From the NCBI GenBank assembly GCA_963777435.1, contig CAVZQT010000003.1, positions 992,001 to 1,056,000 of the forward strand: a DNA stretch of 64,000 bases, in the 5' to 3' direction. Below, piece after piece: positions 47,092-56,515 of this stretch. The position numbers and the translations under genes are program-made. A model generated the notes under the pieces. That model saw only the letters and a list, made by a program, of their open reading frames with translations, was not told where the DNA came from and ran no database searches. Within the stretch, counting starts at the first letter, position 1; every line of letters starts with the position of its first letter. The stretch is from AP-15 sp963777435. Its GTDB lineage: Bacteria > Pseudomonadota > Alphaproteobacteria > ATCC43930 > CGMCC-115725.

Positions 47092-47991
47092 TTACGCTGG
47101 TTGCGGGAAACGGCTGATCCAATGGCGGGCAATATCCTCGCGCCGGCAGATCCACACCCGCTGATGGCTGCGCAAATATTCGATAAAGAGGGCCAGCGCC
47201 TTGGCGCGACCAGGATGGCCGGTCAGCCGCATATGCAGGCCGATCGACATCATGCGCGGCCGGTCAGCGCCCTCTTCATACAAGACGTCAAAGCTGTCGC
47301 GCAGAAAAGCAAAGAAATCCTCGCCCGAGCCAAACACCCCGCGGCCGAACTTCGAGTCGTTGGTGGTCAGCGAGTACGGGACGACCAGATGCGGCTTCTC
47401 GCCGACCCTGACCCAATAAGGGAGTTCGTCGTTGTAGGTATCGCTGTCGTAGAGAAATCCGCCATGCTCGACGATTAGCCGGCGGGTGTTCTCCGAAGGC
47501 GCATAGCGGCAATACCAGCCAAGTGGCGTCTTGCCGGTGGTTTTTTTGATCAGGTCGACGGCGGCGGCGATCTGGCGGCGCTCCTCGGCTTCCGGCAAGC
47601 CCGGATGATTGGTCCAGCGATAGCCGTGACTGCAGATATCCCAATCGCTGGCGGCGATCGCCGCGGCAGCGGGGGGATTGGCTTCGAACGCGCGAGCGCA
47701 GCCGAAAATCGTCACCGGAACTTGGATGCGGGTGAAGATGCGATGCAGCCGCCAGAAGCCGACGCGCGCGCCGTATTCGAACATGCTTTCGGCGGCGAGA
47801 TCGCGGCCGCGGACCCCGAGTTCGGTACCGATCATCTCGGTCAACCCGCCCTCCGAGACGCCGTCGCCGGCAGGATAGGAGAGTTCCGACCCCTCCTCGA
47901 AATTGATGACGAAATTGACCGCAATCCGAGCGTCGCCGGGCCATCCGGCATGCGGCGGTTCGGCGCCGTAGCCGACAAAGTCGCGGGTCAT
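47092..47991 (-). CDS. Polysaccharide-deacetylase-fold hydrolase, PuuE/allantoinase-like
   Basis: A 299-residue protein from ATG 47991 (MTRDFVGYGAEPPHAGWPG). RIAVNFVINFEEGSELSY has the first acidic residues of the NodB fold, WDICSHGYRWTNHPGL the histidine motif, and GWYCRYAPSENTRRLIV and YDSDTYNDELPYWV later motifs typical of the metal-independent allantoinase PuuE group. It would hydrolyse allantoin or a similar cyclic amide. The start overlaps the stop of the DUF29 gene by 4 bp, so both are in one transcript. No urate or allantoate genes are near, so the substrate is uncertain. Confidence 0.83.
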   Translation of the reverse strand: MTRDFVGYGAEPPHAGWPGDARIAVNFVINFEEGSELSYPAGDGVSEGGLTEMIGTELGVRGRDLAAESMFEYGARVGFWRLHRIFTRIQVPVTIFGCARAFEANPPAAAAIAASDWDICSHGYRWTNHPGLPEAEERRQIAAAVDLIKKTTGKTPLGWYCRYAPSENTRRLIVEHGGFLYDSDTYNDELPYWVRVGEKPHLVVPYSLTTNDSKFGRGVFGSGEDFFAFLRDSFDVLYEEGADRPRMMSIGLHMRLTGHPGRAKALALFIEYLRSHQRVWICRREDIARHWISRFPQPA

Positions 47992-48461
47992 GGCTGTGCT
48001 CCAGGTCGTTCGGGATACCAAGTTCCGCTGAAGATCTCGTCCAATGAGTAGGGGCAAACCTTTGGCAACGCATCGGCAGCGGTAGGTTCTCCGTGATGAC
48101 GGAAGCTCGCTTCGGCGCGTTCTCGCGCATCGACATAAAGATTATTTAGGTTGGCCTCCACATCCCGCCGCAAAGTTGGTGTGATCCGGTCCGACAATTC
48201 CTGCCGGGCATCGCGCACCGTCTCGATCCACCCGAAACGCGGCGCCGCCGCTGGCGAATAAGAGAGCTTCAGCAGGTGTTCAATGATGCGGCGGATCTGG
48301 CTGCGGACGGCGTTGCGCTCGCTCTTGCCCAAATCCTCGATCTCCTCGGCGACATGCTCGCGGTCAAAGCGATTGTCGGTCGTAAACATCTCTCGCAAGA
48401 CCTTCGCCTGATGCTGAGTCCAGGCATAGAAATCATCGTCGTAGCGTGGTCCGTCCGGCAT
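47988..48461 (-). CDS. DUF29-family protein
   Basis: A 157-residue helical protein starting at ATG 48461 (MPDGPRYDDDFYAWTQHQA). YDDDFYAWTQHQAKVLRE, VAEEIEDLGKSERNAVRS and RIIEHLLKLSYSPAAAPR are the DUF29 hallmarks. Members are small soluble proteins with no settled function, common in Alphaproteobacteria and Cyanobacteria. It overlaps the PuuE-like gene at its 3' end. A longer start at 48533 would add a low-quality extension and is not preferred. Confidence 0.85.
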   Translation of the reverse strand: MPDGPRYDDDFYAWTQHQAKVLREMFTTDNRFDREHVAEEIEDLGKSERNAVRSQIRRIIEHLLKLSYSPAAAPRFGWIETVRDARQELSDRITPTLRRDVEANLNNLYVDARERAEASFRHHGEPTAADALPKVCPYSLDEIFSGTWYPERPGAQP

Positions 48462-48719
48462 CTCGATCGAAGCTCCAGTTTCCCTGCCACTATATGCGAC
48501 CGGCCGCGCATGGTGGGAGGCTGCGCAACTCAAGCCGAGACTGCGGCCGGAGCGCGTTTCTGCCGCGCCTGTTCACTTGAATAATAGTCCGGGGCAGTAG
48601 CTTCGGGTTCCCCCGGAGCCGATCTTCCTTATAGACCCGGGCCCGGCGACATCGCCCCGGAAAAAAAACGGATTGAGCCAACGCTTTCGCGATAGCTGGC
48701 GATTGCCGGATGCGACGTC

Positions 48720-49052
48720 TTAAACCGCAGACGCGCCCTTGTGCTCCCAATACCCAGAAGCAGCCGGAAAAACGGGACGGCAGCGCGTTGCCTCAGGCGC
48801 GCCGTCCAAGGTATCGGCAGCGGCCCGCCAGACCGCGTAGTGCGGCGCCGCCCGATGCGCTTCGAGCGCCGCCTCGTCGCGGTAGACTTCGTAGAAATAA
48901 TAGACGTTCGGGTCTTGCTCATCTTGCAGGACATTGAACCGCAGACAGCCGGGTTCGTCGCGCTCGGAGCCGAGAGCATCGACCTCGATCGCCTTTAGAA
49001 ATCGCTCGCGCCCTTCGGGCTTGACGCGAACCTTAACCCACATTGCCAGCAT
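48720..49052 (-). CDS. Antibiotic biosynthesis monooxygenase (ABM) domain protein
   Basis: A 110-residue protein from ATG 49052, which has an ideal AGGAGG site 4-9 bp upstream. MWVKVRVKPEGRERFLKAI, DEPGCLRFNVLQDEQDPNVY and FYEVYRDEAALEAHRAAPHY are typical of the dimeric α+β barrel ABM/YgiN family. Such proteins act as cofactor-free monooxygenases on quinol-like compounds or simply as small-molecule binders. It is followed on the same strand by nothing closely linked. Substrate unknown. Confidence 0.87.
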   Translation of the reverse strand: MLAMWVKVRVKPEGRERFLKAIEVDALGSERDEPGCLRFNVLQDEQDPNVYYFYEVYRDEAALEAHRAAPHYAVWRAAADTLDGAPEATRCRPVFPAASGYWEHKGASAV

Positions 49053-49187
49053 GCCACCTCCTATAGGCTTGGACGGTCGTTTTAAGCCGGGACGCATTCC
49101 CGCGTCTCCCCGCCCGAACCCAGGCTCTACCGCGAACGGGCGAGAAGCGGGTGCGCCGCTCAGACGATCGCCCGGCGGAAGGGCAAA

Positions 49188-49565
49188 CTAACCCCAGGTC
49201 GCTTTGCTGCCGACCGCAGTGATCGTGATGTGACCCATCGTCGTGTTGGCCTTGGCGCCATGCCAATGACGTTCGCCGGCTTTGATCTGCACGACATCGC
49301 CGACGTTGATCTCGCGCTGTTCATGCTCGTTGGCCACCAGGCCGGAGCCCGAGACCACGACCAACAGCTGGTCGCAGTCGTGGACGTGCCAGCCCGTATT
49401 GCAGCCTTGGCTGAAATTAACGACGCTGCAATTGTAATTCGGCAATTCACCGGGCTCGATGATTGTCTGGCGCGTCCGGGCGACGGGGCCTGTCCAGCCT
49501 TCGGTCCGCTCGGCGGCGCCCTCGGCGGGAACATTGGGAATGTCTTTAAGCGTGACGACCTTCAT
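49188..49565 (-). CDS. Cupin-domain protein
   Basis: A 125-residue cupin from ATG 49565 (MKVVTLKDIPNVPAEGAAE). Motif 1 is CNTGWHVHDCDQLLVVVSGS and motif 2 is INVGDVVQIKAGERHWHG, with His residues placed to bind a metal. A GGGGAGAG site precedes the start. It is unlike the cupin at 42251-42640 outside the motifs. Function not predictable; a role in a degradative route is possible given the neighbourhood. Confidence 0.85.
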   Translation of the reverse strand: MKVVTLKDIPNVPAEGAAERTEGWTGPVARTRQTIIEPGELPNYNCSVVNFSQGCNTGWHVHDCDQLLVVVSGSGLVANEHEQREINVGDVVQIKAGERHWHGAKANTTMGHITITAVGSKATWG

Positions 49566-49726
49566 GACAACTCTCCCCTTGAATTGATGGAGCTTCAAGA
49601 TATCCGGATTGGATGCGCTTGCATTGTATCACAGCTAAATGCGTCGAGCGCGTCGGACAGTCCTACTGAAGCAGAATGGTCCTCCCGCGCGCTCGCCCGC
49701 CATGCTGATCCGAGCCTGCGGCACTC

Positions 49727-50891
49727 TCAAGCCGTCGCGACTGCGAGGATGGTCAGCGCCAGGGCTTGGGCGCGCGGGACGAGCGTATCGATGCGGCACC
49801 ATTCGTCGTCGGTGTGCGCGTTGCCGCCGACCGGGCCGGTACCGCACAAGGTGGGGGTGCCGAGTGCCGCAGTAAATCCGCTATCGGCCGAACCGCCAGT
49901 CGCTTCGCCGCCGACCCCCTGCATGCCGAGCCCGGCGGCCGAGCGGGCGTAATGGTCGAGCAACTCGCGACTCGCCTGATCCTGCTCCAAAGGCAGGAAA
50001 TTGCCTTCGCGCAGGATGCGGCTCTCGCTCCCCGGCAATTCGCAGCAATTGCAGATCTCGCGGACCTCGCCGAGGATCTTTTCCATGATGTTGAGGGTCG
50101 GGAAACGCACATCGATCCCGGCAGTTGCGCGCGGCGCCACGGTGTTGACCGACTGGCCGCCCTGAACCAGCCCGACATTGACCGTGGTGCCGAGATCGTA
50201 GTCAGTCAATTTGTGCAGACGCTGGATCTTGCGCGCCATCGCCTCGATCGCACTGACACCCTGGGCATGCGCCGCACCCGAATGTGAGGCGCGGCCGGTC
50301 ACCTCCAATTCGATAAAAGCGGCACCCTTGCGCCGTGCCACGAGATTGCCGGAGGGCCGACCCGGCTCGGCGTTGAACACCGCGCGGGCGCCCCTCGCCT
50401 CGGCTTCGATGATCGGGCGCGACGACGGCGAGGCGATCTCCTCGTCGGCGGTGTAGAGACCGGTGATCGGGCACGGCGCGCCGAACCGCCGCAGCGCTCC
50501 GATCACGAATGTGTTCATCACCAGCCCCGCCTTCATGTCGGCGACCCCGGGCCCAAACGCCTGGTTGCCATCGATGCGGAACGGCCGCTGCGCGACCGTG
50601 CCCTCGGGGAAGACGGTGTCGCAGTGACCCATCACCACGATCGGCCGATTGCCGCCGCCTTCCCCGGGCAGGCGTGCCGCCATGCAGCCGCCAAAGCGTT
50701 CGTGGGGGTAGATTTCGCACGTGATATCAGCAGCTTCGAGCCATGCCTTGAGCCGCTCCTCGACCGCGTCAACTCCGCGCTTGTTATAGCTGCCGGAACT
50801 CGATGCCTACGAGCTCGCCGAGCAGACCAACCATCGCCTGATGCTGGCGGCCGAGATGTTCGAGGATCGCGGTCTTTGCTTCGATGCTCAT
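49727..50891 (-). CDS. M20-family metallopeptidase (carboxypeptidase G2/ArgE-like), one frameshift
   Basis: It starts at ATG 50891 after a GGAGGAG site (MSIEAKTAILEHLGRQHQAM). A 1-nt shift near 50807 separates LLGELVGIE from SSGSYNKRGVDAVEERLKAW. Metal and catalytic residues follow: IVVMGHCDTVFPEGT (His, Asp), FGPGVADMKAGL (Asp), LYTADEEIASPSS (Glu pair), FNAEPGRPSG, and GGNAHTDDEW (His). The dimerisation domain carries TGRASHSGAAHAQGVSA. Length and motifs match glutamate carboxypeptidase-type enzymes, which release C-terminal residues or deacylate amino acids with zinc. Substrate uncertain. Confidence 0.85.
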
Positions 50892-51076
50892 GGGCTCCTC
50901 CGATCGGACGCGATGGGGTCCGCCCGGTCTCTGCCGCCGCACCCGTGCCGCAGAGTAATTCTTCCCTTTCGGACAAGCGAGTGTCCTGGGTGAGCGATAA
51001 CCTGAGTTTCGCCGTTACTATCCGGGGGAGCGCCGGGAGGCCGGCGCCGAAATCGATTGCATTAAGCGGGTTCTGA

Positions 51077-52213
51077 ATGAACGCGATTTTATCGGTGATA
51101 CCGTCCTGGGTGCTCGGCGCGCTCGTCATGATCGTGACGGCGCTGGTGGTCCTAGGCGTTTACCGGTGGCTCACTCGCTGGCTGATCCGATTGGCCGGAC
51201 GGCGCAGCCCGTTCTTGCAGCGTCTGTTGCAGCGCGGCCAGGGGCCGGCGAGCGCCTTTGTTTTAATCTTCGCGCTCGGTGCGGCGTTACCGGCGGCGCG
51301 GTTTTCGTTTCCCGTATTTCTCGCCGTCGGGCACGTGCTGCTGGTCGCGTTTATTCTAACCATCGGCTGGGCCGCGGCGATCGCGCTCGACATTGCGATC
51401 ACGATTTACCTGCGACGCTTCCGCACCGATGTTGAAGACAATCTGCTGGCCCGCAAGCACGTCACCCAAATGCAAATCCTGCAGCGGGTGGCGACAACAT
51501 TGCTGGTGGTCATTACCATCGCTTCGGCCTTGATGACCTTTGAGCCGGTGCGGCAATACGGCATCAGCCTGTTCGCTTCGGCGGGTGCTGCCGGCATCAT
51601 TATCGGTCTCGCAGCGCGCCCAGTGTTCACCAATCTTTTTGCCGGTATACAGATCGCAATGACCCAGCCAATCCGCGTCGAGGATCAGGTTGTCGTCGAG
51701 GGCGAGCAGGGAGCGATCGAAACCATCACCAGCACCTATGTCGTGGTTCGCATCTGGGATTTGCGGCGGCTGGTCGTGCCGCTCTCGTATTTTATCGAAA
51801 AGCCATTCCAGAACTGGACCTACGAGGATAGCGCACAGATCGGCTCGGTGTTTTTACATGTCGACTATACAGTGCCGGTGGAACGGGTGCGGCAGAAGCT
51901 CGGCGAGTTCGTGCGCGACAGCAAGTTATGGGACGGCAAGCTCGCCAATCTGCAGGTGACAGATACGCCGCAGGACATGGTCGAATTGCGCGCATTGGTC
52001 AGCGCCCGCAACGCCAGCGCCGCCTGGGATTTACGCTGCGAAGTGCGCGAAAAGCTGATCGCGTTCTTGCAGGCCGATTATCCCCAGTCATTGCCGCGGC
52101 GGCGGATCGAAGCAAGCGCCGGCAGTTCAATTGCGCAGGCCGCTTGTAGTCCCGATCCTAACCAGGCCGGCGCTCCTGCGGCGCTTGAAACTCGCGTCGC
52201 GCCCACCGCCTGA
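51077..52213 (+). CDS. Small-conductance mechanosensitive channel (MscS family)
   Basis: An intact 378-residue inner-membrane protein with four to five hydrophobic helices in the first 190 residues. The pore helix and hinge read FASAGAAGIIIGLAARP, followed by FTNLFAGIQIAMTQPIRVED and the β-domain QVVVEGEQGAIETITSTYV. LRRLVVPLSYFIEKPFQNW is the usual link to the cytoplasmic α/β part. Such channels open under membrane tension and release solutes during osmotic downshift. It stands alone between two minus-strand genes. Confidence 0.92.
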   Translation: MNAILSVIPSWVLGALVMIVTALVVLGVYRWLTRWLIRLAGRRSPFLQRLLQRGQGPASAFVLIFALGAALPAARFSFPVFLAVGHVLLVAFILTIGWAAAIALDIAITIYLRRFRTDVEDNLLARKHVTQMQILQRVATTLLVVITIASALMTFEPVRQYGISLFASAGAAGIIIGLAARPVFTNLFAGIQIAMTQPIRVEDQVVVEGEQGAIETITSTYVVVRIWDLRRLVVPLSYFIEKPFQNWTYEDSAQIGSVFLHVDYTVPVERVRQKLGEFVRDSKLWDGKLANLQVTDTPQDMVELRALVSARNASAAWDLRCEVREKLIAFLQADYPQSLPRRRIEASAGSSIAQAACSPDPNQAGAPAALETRVAPTA

Positions 52214-52250
52214 CATTAGCGCTAAGCGCCAGCCAACCCGGCGATGTGTG

Positions 52251-53453
52251 TCACAGAACTTCGAACAGGCCGGCAGCGCCCATGCCCCCGCCGACGCACA
52301 TCGTCACGACGACATAACGCACGCCGCGGCGCTTTCCTTCGATCAGCGCGTGGCCGACCATCCGCGCCCCCGACATGCCGTAGGGATGGCCGATCGAGAT
52401 GGCGCCGCCATCGACATTGTAGCGCTCAGGGTCGATGCCGAGCCGGTCGCGGCAGTAGAGCGCCTGGACCGCAAAGGCTTCGTTCAATTCCCATAACCCG
52501 ATATCGTCGATGCGCAACCCGTGCTGGGCCAGCAATTTGGGCACGGCAAAGACCGGGCCGATGCCCATCTCGTCGGGAGCACAGCCGGCCACCGCCATGC
52601 CGCGATATACGCCGAGCGGCTGCAGCCCGCGGCGTTCGGCTTCCTTTGCCTCGATCAGCAGCGCGGCCGAAGCGCCATCCGAAAGCTGCGAGGCGTTGCC
52701 GGCGGTGATAAACCGCCCCTCCTGCACGCGTTGGCCATCGCGAAATACCGGTTTCAACGCCGTCAACGCCGCGAGCGTGGTCGATGGACGGTTGCCCTCG
52801 TCCTTGTCGAGGGTGACCGGGACAAATGCGGTCTCGCCGGTGTCGCGGTTATCGACGCGCATCGTCGTCGGCAACGGAGCGATCTCCTGGTCGAACCGGT
52901 CCGCCATCTGCGCCGCCGCGGTGCGCTGCTGCGAAGACAGCGCATATTCGTCCTGTGCGTCGCGGGTAACCTGGTAGCGCTCGGCGACGATCTCGGCGGT
53001 TTCGATCATCGTCATGTAGATGTCGGGGTGCTGCTCGACCAACCACGGGTCCTGAGCGCGATATTGGTTGCGCTGCTCGTTCTGCACCAGCGAGATCAAC
53101 TCGACGCCGCCGCCGACTGCGATCGTCAACCCGTCATGCACGATCTCCTTGGCGGCGGTCGCAATCGCCATCAGCCCCGAGGCGCATTGCCGGTCGACCG
53201 TCATTCCGGGAACGCTCACCGGCAATCCGGCGCGGATCGCCGCTTGCCGGGCGATGTTGTAGCCGGACGAGCCCTGCTGCAGCGCCGCCCCCAGCACGAG
53301 GTCCTCGACCTCGGCCGGGTCGATACCGGAGCGCCGCACCGCCTCGCCGACGACATGGCCGGCGAGCGCCTGCGCCTGCGTGTCGTTGAAGGCGCCGCGA
53401 TAAGCGCGGCCGATCGGGGTCCGCGCGGTCGAAACAATCACCGCTTCACGCAT
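52251..53453 (-). CDS. Thiolase (acetyl-CoA acyltransferase)
   Basis: An intact 400-residue thiolase. The acyl-accepting cysteine is C90 in TVDRQCASGLMAIATAA. WELNEAFAVQALYCRD and GGAISIGHPYGMSGARM carry the catalytic His, and VTMCVGGGMGAAGLFE the second Cys. The protein either condenses two acyl-CoA or cleaves 3-ketoacyl-CoA at the end of β-oxidation. The SDR gene lies 50 bp upstream on the same strand, which suggests a shared acyl or alcohol pathway. The direction of reaction cannot be read from the sequence. Confidence 0.92.
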   Translation of the reverse strand: MREAVIVSTARTPIGRAYRGAFNDTQAQALAGHVVGEAVRRSGIDPAEVEDLVLGAALQQGSSGYNIARQAAIRAGLPVSVPGMTVDRQCASGLMAIATAAKEIVHDGLTIAVGGGVELISLVQNEQRNQYRAQDPWLVEQHPDIYMTMIETAEIVAERYQVTRDAQDEYALSSQQRTAAAQMADRFDQEIAPLPTTMRVDNRDTGETAFVPVTLDKDEGNRPSTTLAALTALKPVFRDGQRVQEGRFITAGNASQLSDGASAALLIEAKEAERRGLQPLGVYRGMAVAGCAPDEMGIGPVFAVPKLLAQHGLRIDDIGLWELNEAFAVQALYCRDRLGIDPERYNVDGGAISIGHPYGMSGARMVGHALIEGKRRGVRYVVVTMCVGGGMGAAGLFEVL

Positions 53454-53503
53454 TGAGGCCTCCCTTGGTTATTGCAATCGGCCGGACCGGCGAGGCGAAA
53501 TCG

Positions 53504-54253
53504 CTAATAAAAGCCGGCGCCGCCGTTGACGTGAATGGTTTGACCGGTGATGAAGCCGCCATCGTCGCTGACCAGGAACAGGCAGGTGGCGGCGATCTCG
53601 TCGACATGCCCCTGACGGCCGAGCGGGATCCCAGCGGCGCTTGGCACGCGCCCGTGATACCATTCGGGATTGTCGCGCCTGGTATCGATGCTGCCCGGCG
53701 AGACGATATTGACGCGGATGTTGTGCGGCGCGAATTCCGAGGCGAGTGCCCGCCCCAGACCGACGAGACCCATCTTTGCCGCCGAGACGTGGGCGCGACC
53801 ACTGCCGCCGGTGAACGACCCGTCGCCGGTAAAGAACAGGATCCGGCCATAGCGGTTCTTGACCATCCCCTCGATGACCGCCTTGGTGCAGTGCATCGCG
53901 CCATCGAGGACCACACCCCTGACCCGCTCCCAATCCTCGATCGTTGCTTCGGTAAACGGCTTGTGCGGGCGGATCGCGGCATTGTTGATCAGCATGTCGA
54001 CGCGGCCGAATTCGGACATCGCCCGCGAGACCATCGCATCGACCTCGCTCTTTTTGGCGACGTCGGCGATGACGGCGAGCGCCTTTACCCCTTTCTCGCG
54101 GACCTCGCGCGCCACCGCTTCGGCCTCGGCCTCGTTGGCGCGGGCGTTGACGACAATGTGCGCCCCCTCCCCCGCCAGTTTGAGCGCGGTGGCCCGGCCG
54201 ATGTTGCGGCCTGAGCCGGTGATTAGTGCGACTTTCCCGTCAAGCGTACCCAT
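53504..54253 (-). CDS. Short-chain dehydrogenase/reductase-like protein lacking the catalytic Tyr
   Basis: A 249-residue SDR fold from ATG 54253, preceded by a GAGGAAAA site. The NAD(P) loop is ALITGSGRNIGRATAL (TGxxxxIG at 12-19), NNAAIRP follows, and the C-terminal GFITGQTIHVNGGAGF is typical. In the active-site segment GRAHVSAAKMG the Tyr of YxxxK is Val156 while Lys160 is kept, and the Ser position aligned with RILFFTGDGS is not Ser. It could bind the nucleotide yet be catalytically weak or altered. It is upstream of the thiolase on the same strand. Confidence 0.88.
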   Translation of the reverse strand: MGTLDGKVALITGSGRNIGRATALKLAGEGAHIVVNARANEAEAEAVAREVREKGVKALAVIADVAKKSEVDAMVSRAMSEFGRVDMLINNAAIRPHKPFTEATIEDWERVRGVVLDGAMHCTKAVIEGMVKNRYGRILFFTGDGSFTGGSGRAHVSAAKMGLVGLGRALASEFAPHNIRVNIVSPGSIDTRRDNPEWYHGRVPSAAGIPLGRQGHVDEIAATCLFLVSDDGGFITGQTIHVNGGAGFY

Positions 54254-54515
54254 GTCGTTTTCCTCGTGGACGTATTTGATGCAACTTGCCTCTTCGTCTG
54301 CGAAACGCGGAAACCTAGGGCTGGCGCCTCGACCGCTGCCCTGCACCCCCCTTTGCGGGTGACCGGTCTCTTCTCCCCTCGTCTCAGCAATCCCAGGGCA
54401 ATCGTAGCGCAGCACGGCCGCACCCGCCAATGCTTCCGCCGCGGGCGAGGCGTTGCACGCAATGCGCCGCGTGCTACGCTCGGCGATCGACTTTGCGACA
54501 AACGAGGAGGGAGCG

Positions 54516-55175
54516 ATGGCGAAGACGCGCGGAACGGGACTGTTGATGGTGTGGACCGACATCGACCCCGAATTTGAGACCGAGTTCAACCGCTGGTATG
54601 ATGAAGAGCATCTCCCGCGGATGCTGCAGATCTCCGGTTTTTTGAATGCGGGACGCTACGAGGCGGTCAAGGGGGCGCCGAAATATCTCGCAATCTACGA
54701 ACTCGAAGACCACAACGTGCTGTGCAGCTCGGCCTATCTCAACTCGCAGAAATACCAGCCCTCGGCGGCGCGGCAGAAGAGCGGGACGAGCCGCATCGGC
54801 CGCAATTTCCTGCGCAACGCCTACCGCCAGATCTTTCCGGTGCACACCAACCCGATCGAACAGACGGTGGAGATGGCGCCGGTGTTGCAGATGGGGCGGA
54901 TCGACGTGTCGAGCGCCGTCGAGGAAGAATTCAACGACTGGTACAACACCGTCTATATTCCGGGTTATCTGACGGTGCCGGGCTGCCTCAACGCACGTCG
55001 CTACGTCGCTGTCGAAGGCCAGCCGAAATATCTGACCCTTTACGAATTTGAGCACGAGCGGGTGCCGGAAAGCGAAGCCTGGAACCGAACTCGTGACAGT
55101 AATCCATGGACCCGCCGGGTTCGGCCGTATTTGCGTCATGACGAGGGCTCACCGGGGGTCTACCGGCGCATCTAA
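54516..55175 (+). CDS. Duplicated dimeric α/β-barrel protein (EthD-like)
   Basis: A 219-residue intact protein. The start ATG 54516 follows GAGGAGGGAG. It contains two related halves, each with a strand plus the motif FNRWYDEEHLPRMLQISGF or FNDWYNTVYIPGYLTVPGC, then GRYEAVKGAPKYLAIYELED or RRYVAVEGQPKYLTLYEFEH. This is an internally duplicated ferredoxin-like barrel as in EthD-type proteins of degradative pathways. The activity is unknown. It is transcribed divergently from the SDR gene across about 260 bp of mostly non-coding DNA. Confidence 0.82.
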   Translation: MAKTRGTGLLMVWTDIDPEFETEFNRWYDEEHLPRMLQISGFLNAGRYEAVKGAPKYLAIYELEDHNVLCSSAYLNSQKYQPSAARQKSGTSRIGRNFLRNAYRQIFPVHTNPIEQTVEMAPVLQMGRIDVSSAVEEEFNDWYNTVYIPGYLTVPGCLNARRYVAVEGQPKYLTLYEFEHERVPESEAWNRTRDSNPWTRRVRPYLRHDEGSPGVYRRI

Positions 55176-55306
55176 CCCAGATAGCGGCAACCAGGATTGC
55201 AGCCGCCCGCGGTCGCGGGGCTGCTAATCGGGACGAATGTCGGCTTGAGGCTCGGAGTCGACCATACAGGCGATGTCATCGTAGAGAGTCGAATAGAAAC
55301 CTTGAA

Positions 55307-56515
55307 TCAGCGCGGCCTGCGGGTGCGCCGGCGCAGGGCGGCGGGCATTTCGTCCCACGACCGGCCGTCGATCAAGCGGCCCGCGGCACGACGCCCCCAG
55401 CGCACGTTTTCGGCTCCGGAGCCGTTTCCGGGCGCCGGCCCCCACTCTCCCCATTGCTTGAAGAAGAACGGCACGCCCGCGGCAACACAGCGGTCGCGAA
55501 GGTTGCGGACCCAATCGGGTCGGATCGGCCGGGCGCCAACGCCCGTCTCACCACCGGCAACGACCCAATCAAGCGCCGGCAGCGAGGGCGCGGCAATCGG
55601 CACCCGGCGGCCGCGCTCGTCGAGATCAAAACGAAAGCCCGACAGGGCATCGACATAACCGTTATCGCTGAGCGGAACGTAGTCCGGCCGAACCTCGCCG
55701 AGCAGCGGTTCGAAACAGGCCCACCGTAGTGCGGCAGGGGTTTGCAACAGCTCCCCGATGCGGTCGGCACGGGTCTCGTTCTCGACCGAAACGCCGAGCC
55801 ACAAATTGGGAAGCGGCCATGGTTCAATTGTCGCGCTGGCCGGTCTGTCGCCGAGAACGGCAGCCTCGGGTTCGATCACCCGCGCCAGCCCCGCGGCCCA
55901 GGCACGCCGCGCATTGGAGCTGCCGACCGGATCGATGGCATCGCCGCCGGACATGCCGGGCGAAGAATCCGGTCCAGGCAGCATCTTGTCGGCTAACTGC
56001 CCGATTTCCGCAGCGATCCGGTGCGGCGTCTCCGGGTCGGTGTAATAGGCGCGCATCCGCGTCGCGCGTCGCGTCTGCACCAGGAATTTGTGCCAATGGG
56101 CGACCGTCATCACCGCATGCACCGCGTCGATGCTTTCGGTCGCGAGCCCCTCGTGGAACAGATCGGACAGCGAATTGACCAGGATGCGTCGCGCCTTGCG
56201 TTGCAGCAGCGGCCAGGTCAGTACATCGTCGCGCAGACGAAGCTCGCCGGTCCACTCCAAGCCGGACCGGCCGATCGTGGTCAGCCCGGCATAGCGAGCG
56301 CCGCTTTTTCCGCCCATTCGTGCGAGCTGCGCGACGGTGCGCATCGCCCCGCAGTGATCGCAGCCCGGACCCGCGGGCGAGCACCCCGCGCTCGGGTTCC
56401 AGGTTACATCGTACCAGGTTGGCGGCGCGGTCCCCGCCGACATCGCCCCGGTAGCCGAGGGCGCCAAGGACAAGCGGCCGAGCCGACTGGCGTCGACGCG
56501 CGGTGTGGTCACCAA
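55307..56515 (-). CDS. DUF5131 (phage Gp37/Gp68-like) protein
   Basis: A 402-residue intact protein. TWYDVTWNPSAGCSPAGPGC followed by DHCGA is a cysteine-rich N-terminal motif like that of the Gp37/Gp68 group. LRLRDDVLTWPLLQRKARRI, NSLSDLFHEGLATESIDAV and NLWLGVSVENETRADRI with WVVAGGETGVGARPIRPDW are the usual internal motifs, and GVPFFFKQWGEWGP sits near the end. The family occurs in phages and bacterial genomes and resembles radical-SAM-type barrels, but its reaction is not established to my knowledge. No other phage gene is nearby. Confidence 0.85.
   Translation of the reverse strand: MVTTPRVDASRLGRLSLAPSATGAMSAGTAPPTWYDVTWNPSAGCSPAGPGCDHCGAMRTVAQLARMGGKSGARYAGLTTIGRSGLEWTGELRLRDDVLTWPLLQRKARRILVNSLSDLFHEGLATESIDAVHAVMTVAHWHKFLVQTRRATRMRAYYTDPETPHRIAAEIGQLADKMLPGPDSSPGMSGGDAIDPVGSSNARRAWAAGLARVIEPEAAVLGDRPASATIEPWPLPNLWLGVSVENETRADRIGELLQTPAALRWACFEPLLGEVRPDYVPLSDNGYVDALSGFRFDLDERGRRVPIAAPSLPALDWVVAGGETGVGARPIRPDWVRNLRDRCVAAGVPFFFKQWGEWGPAPGNGSGAENVRWGRRAAGRLIDGRSWDEMPAALRRRTRRPR

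Noticed and set aside
48590..48675. GC-rich hairpin with an A run as a terminator
   Set aside because: The run is A on the + strand and lies on the wrong side of the stem for the minus strand, so it does not fit an intrinsic terminator for either neighbour.
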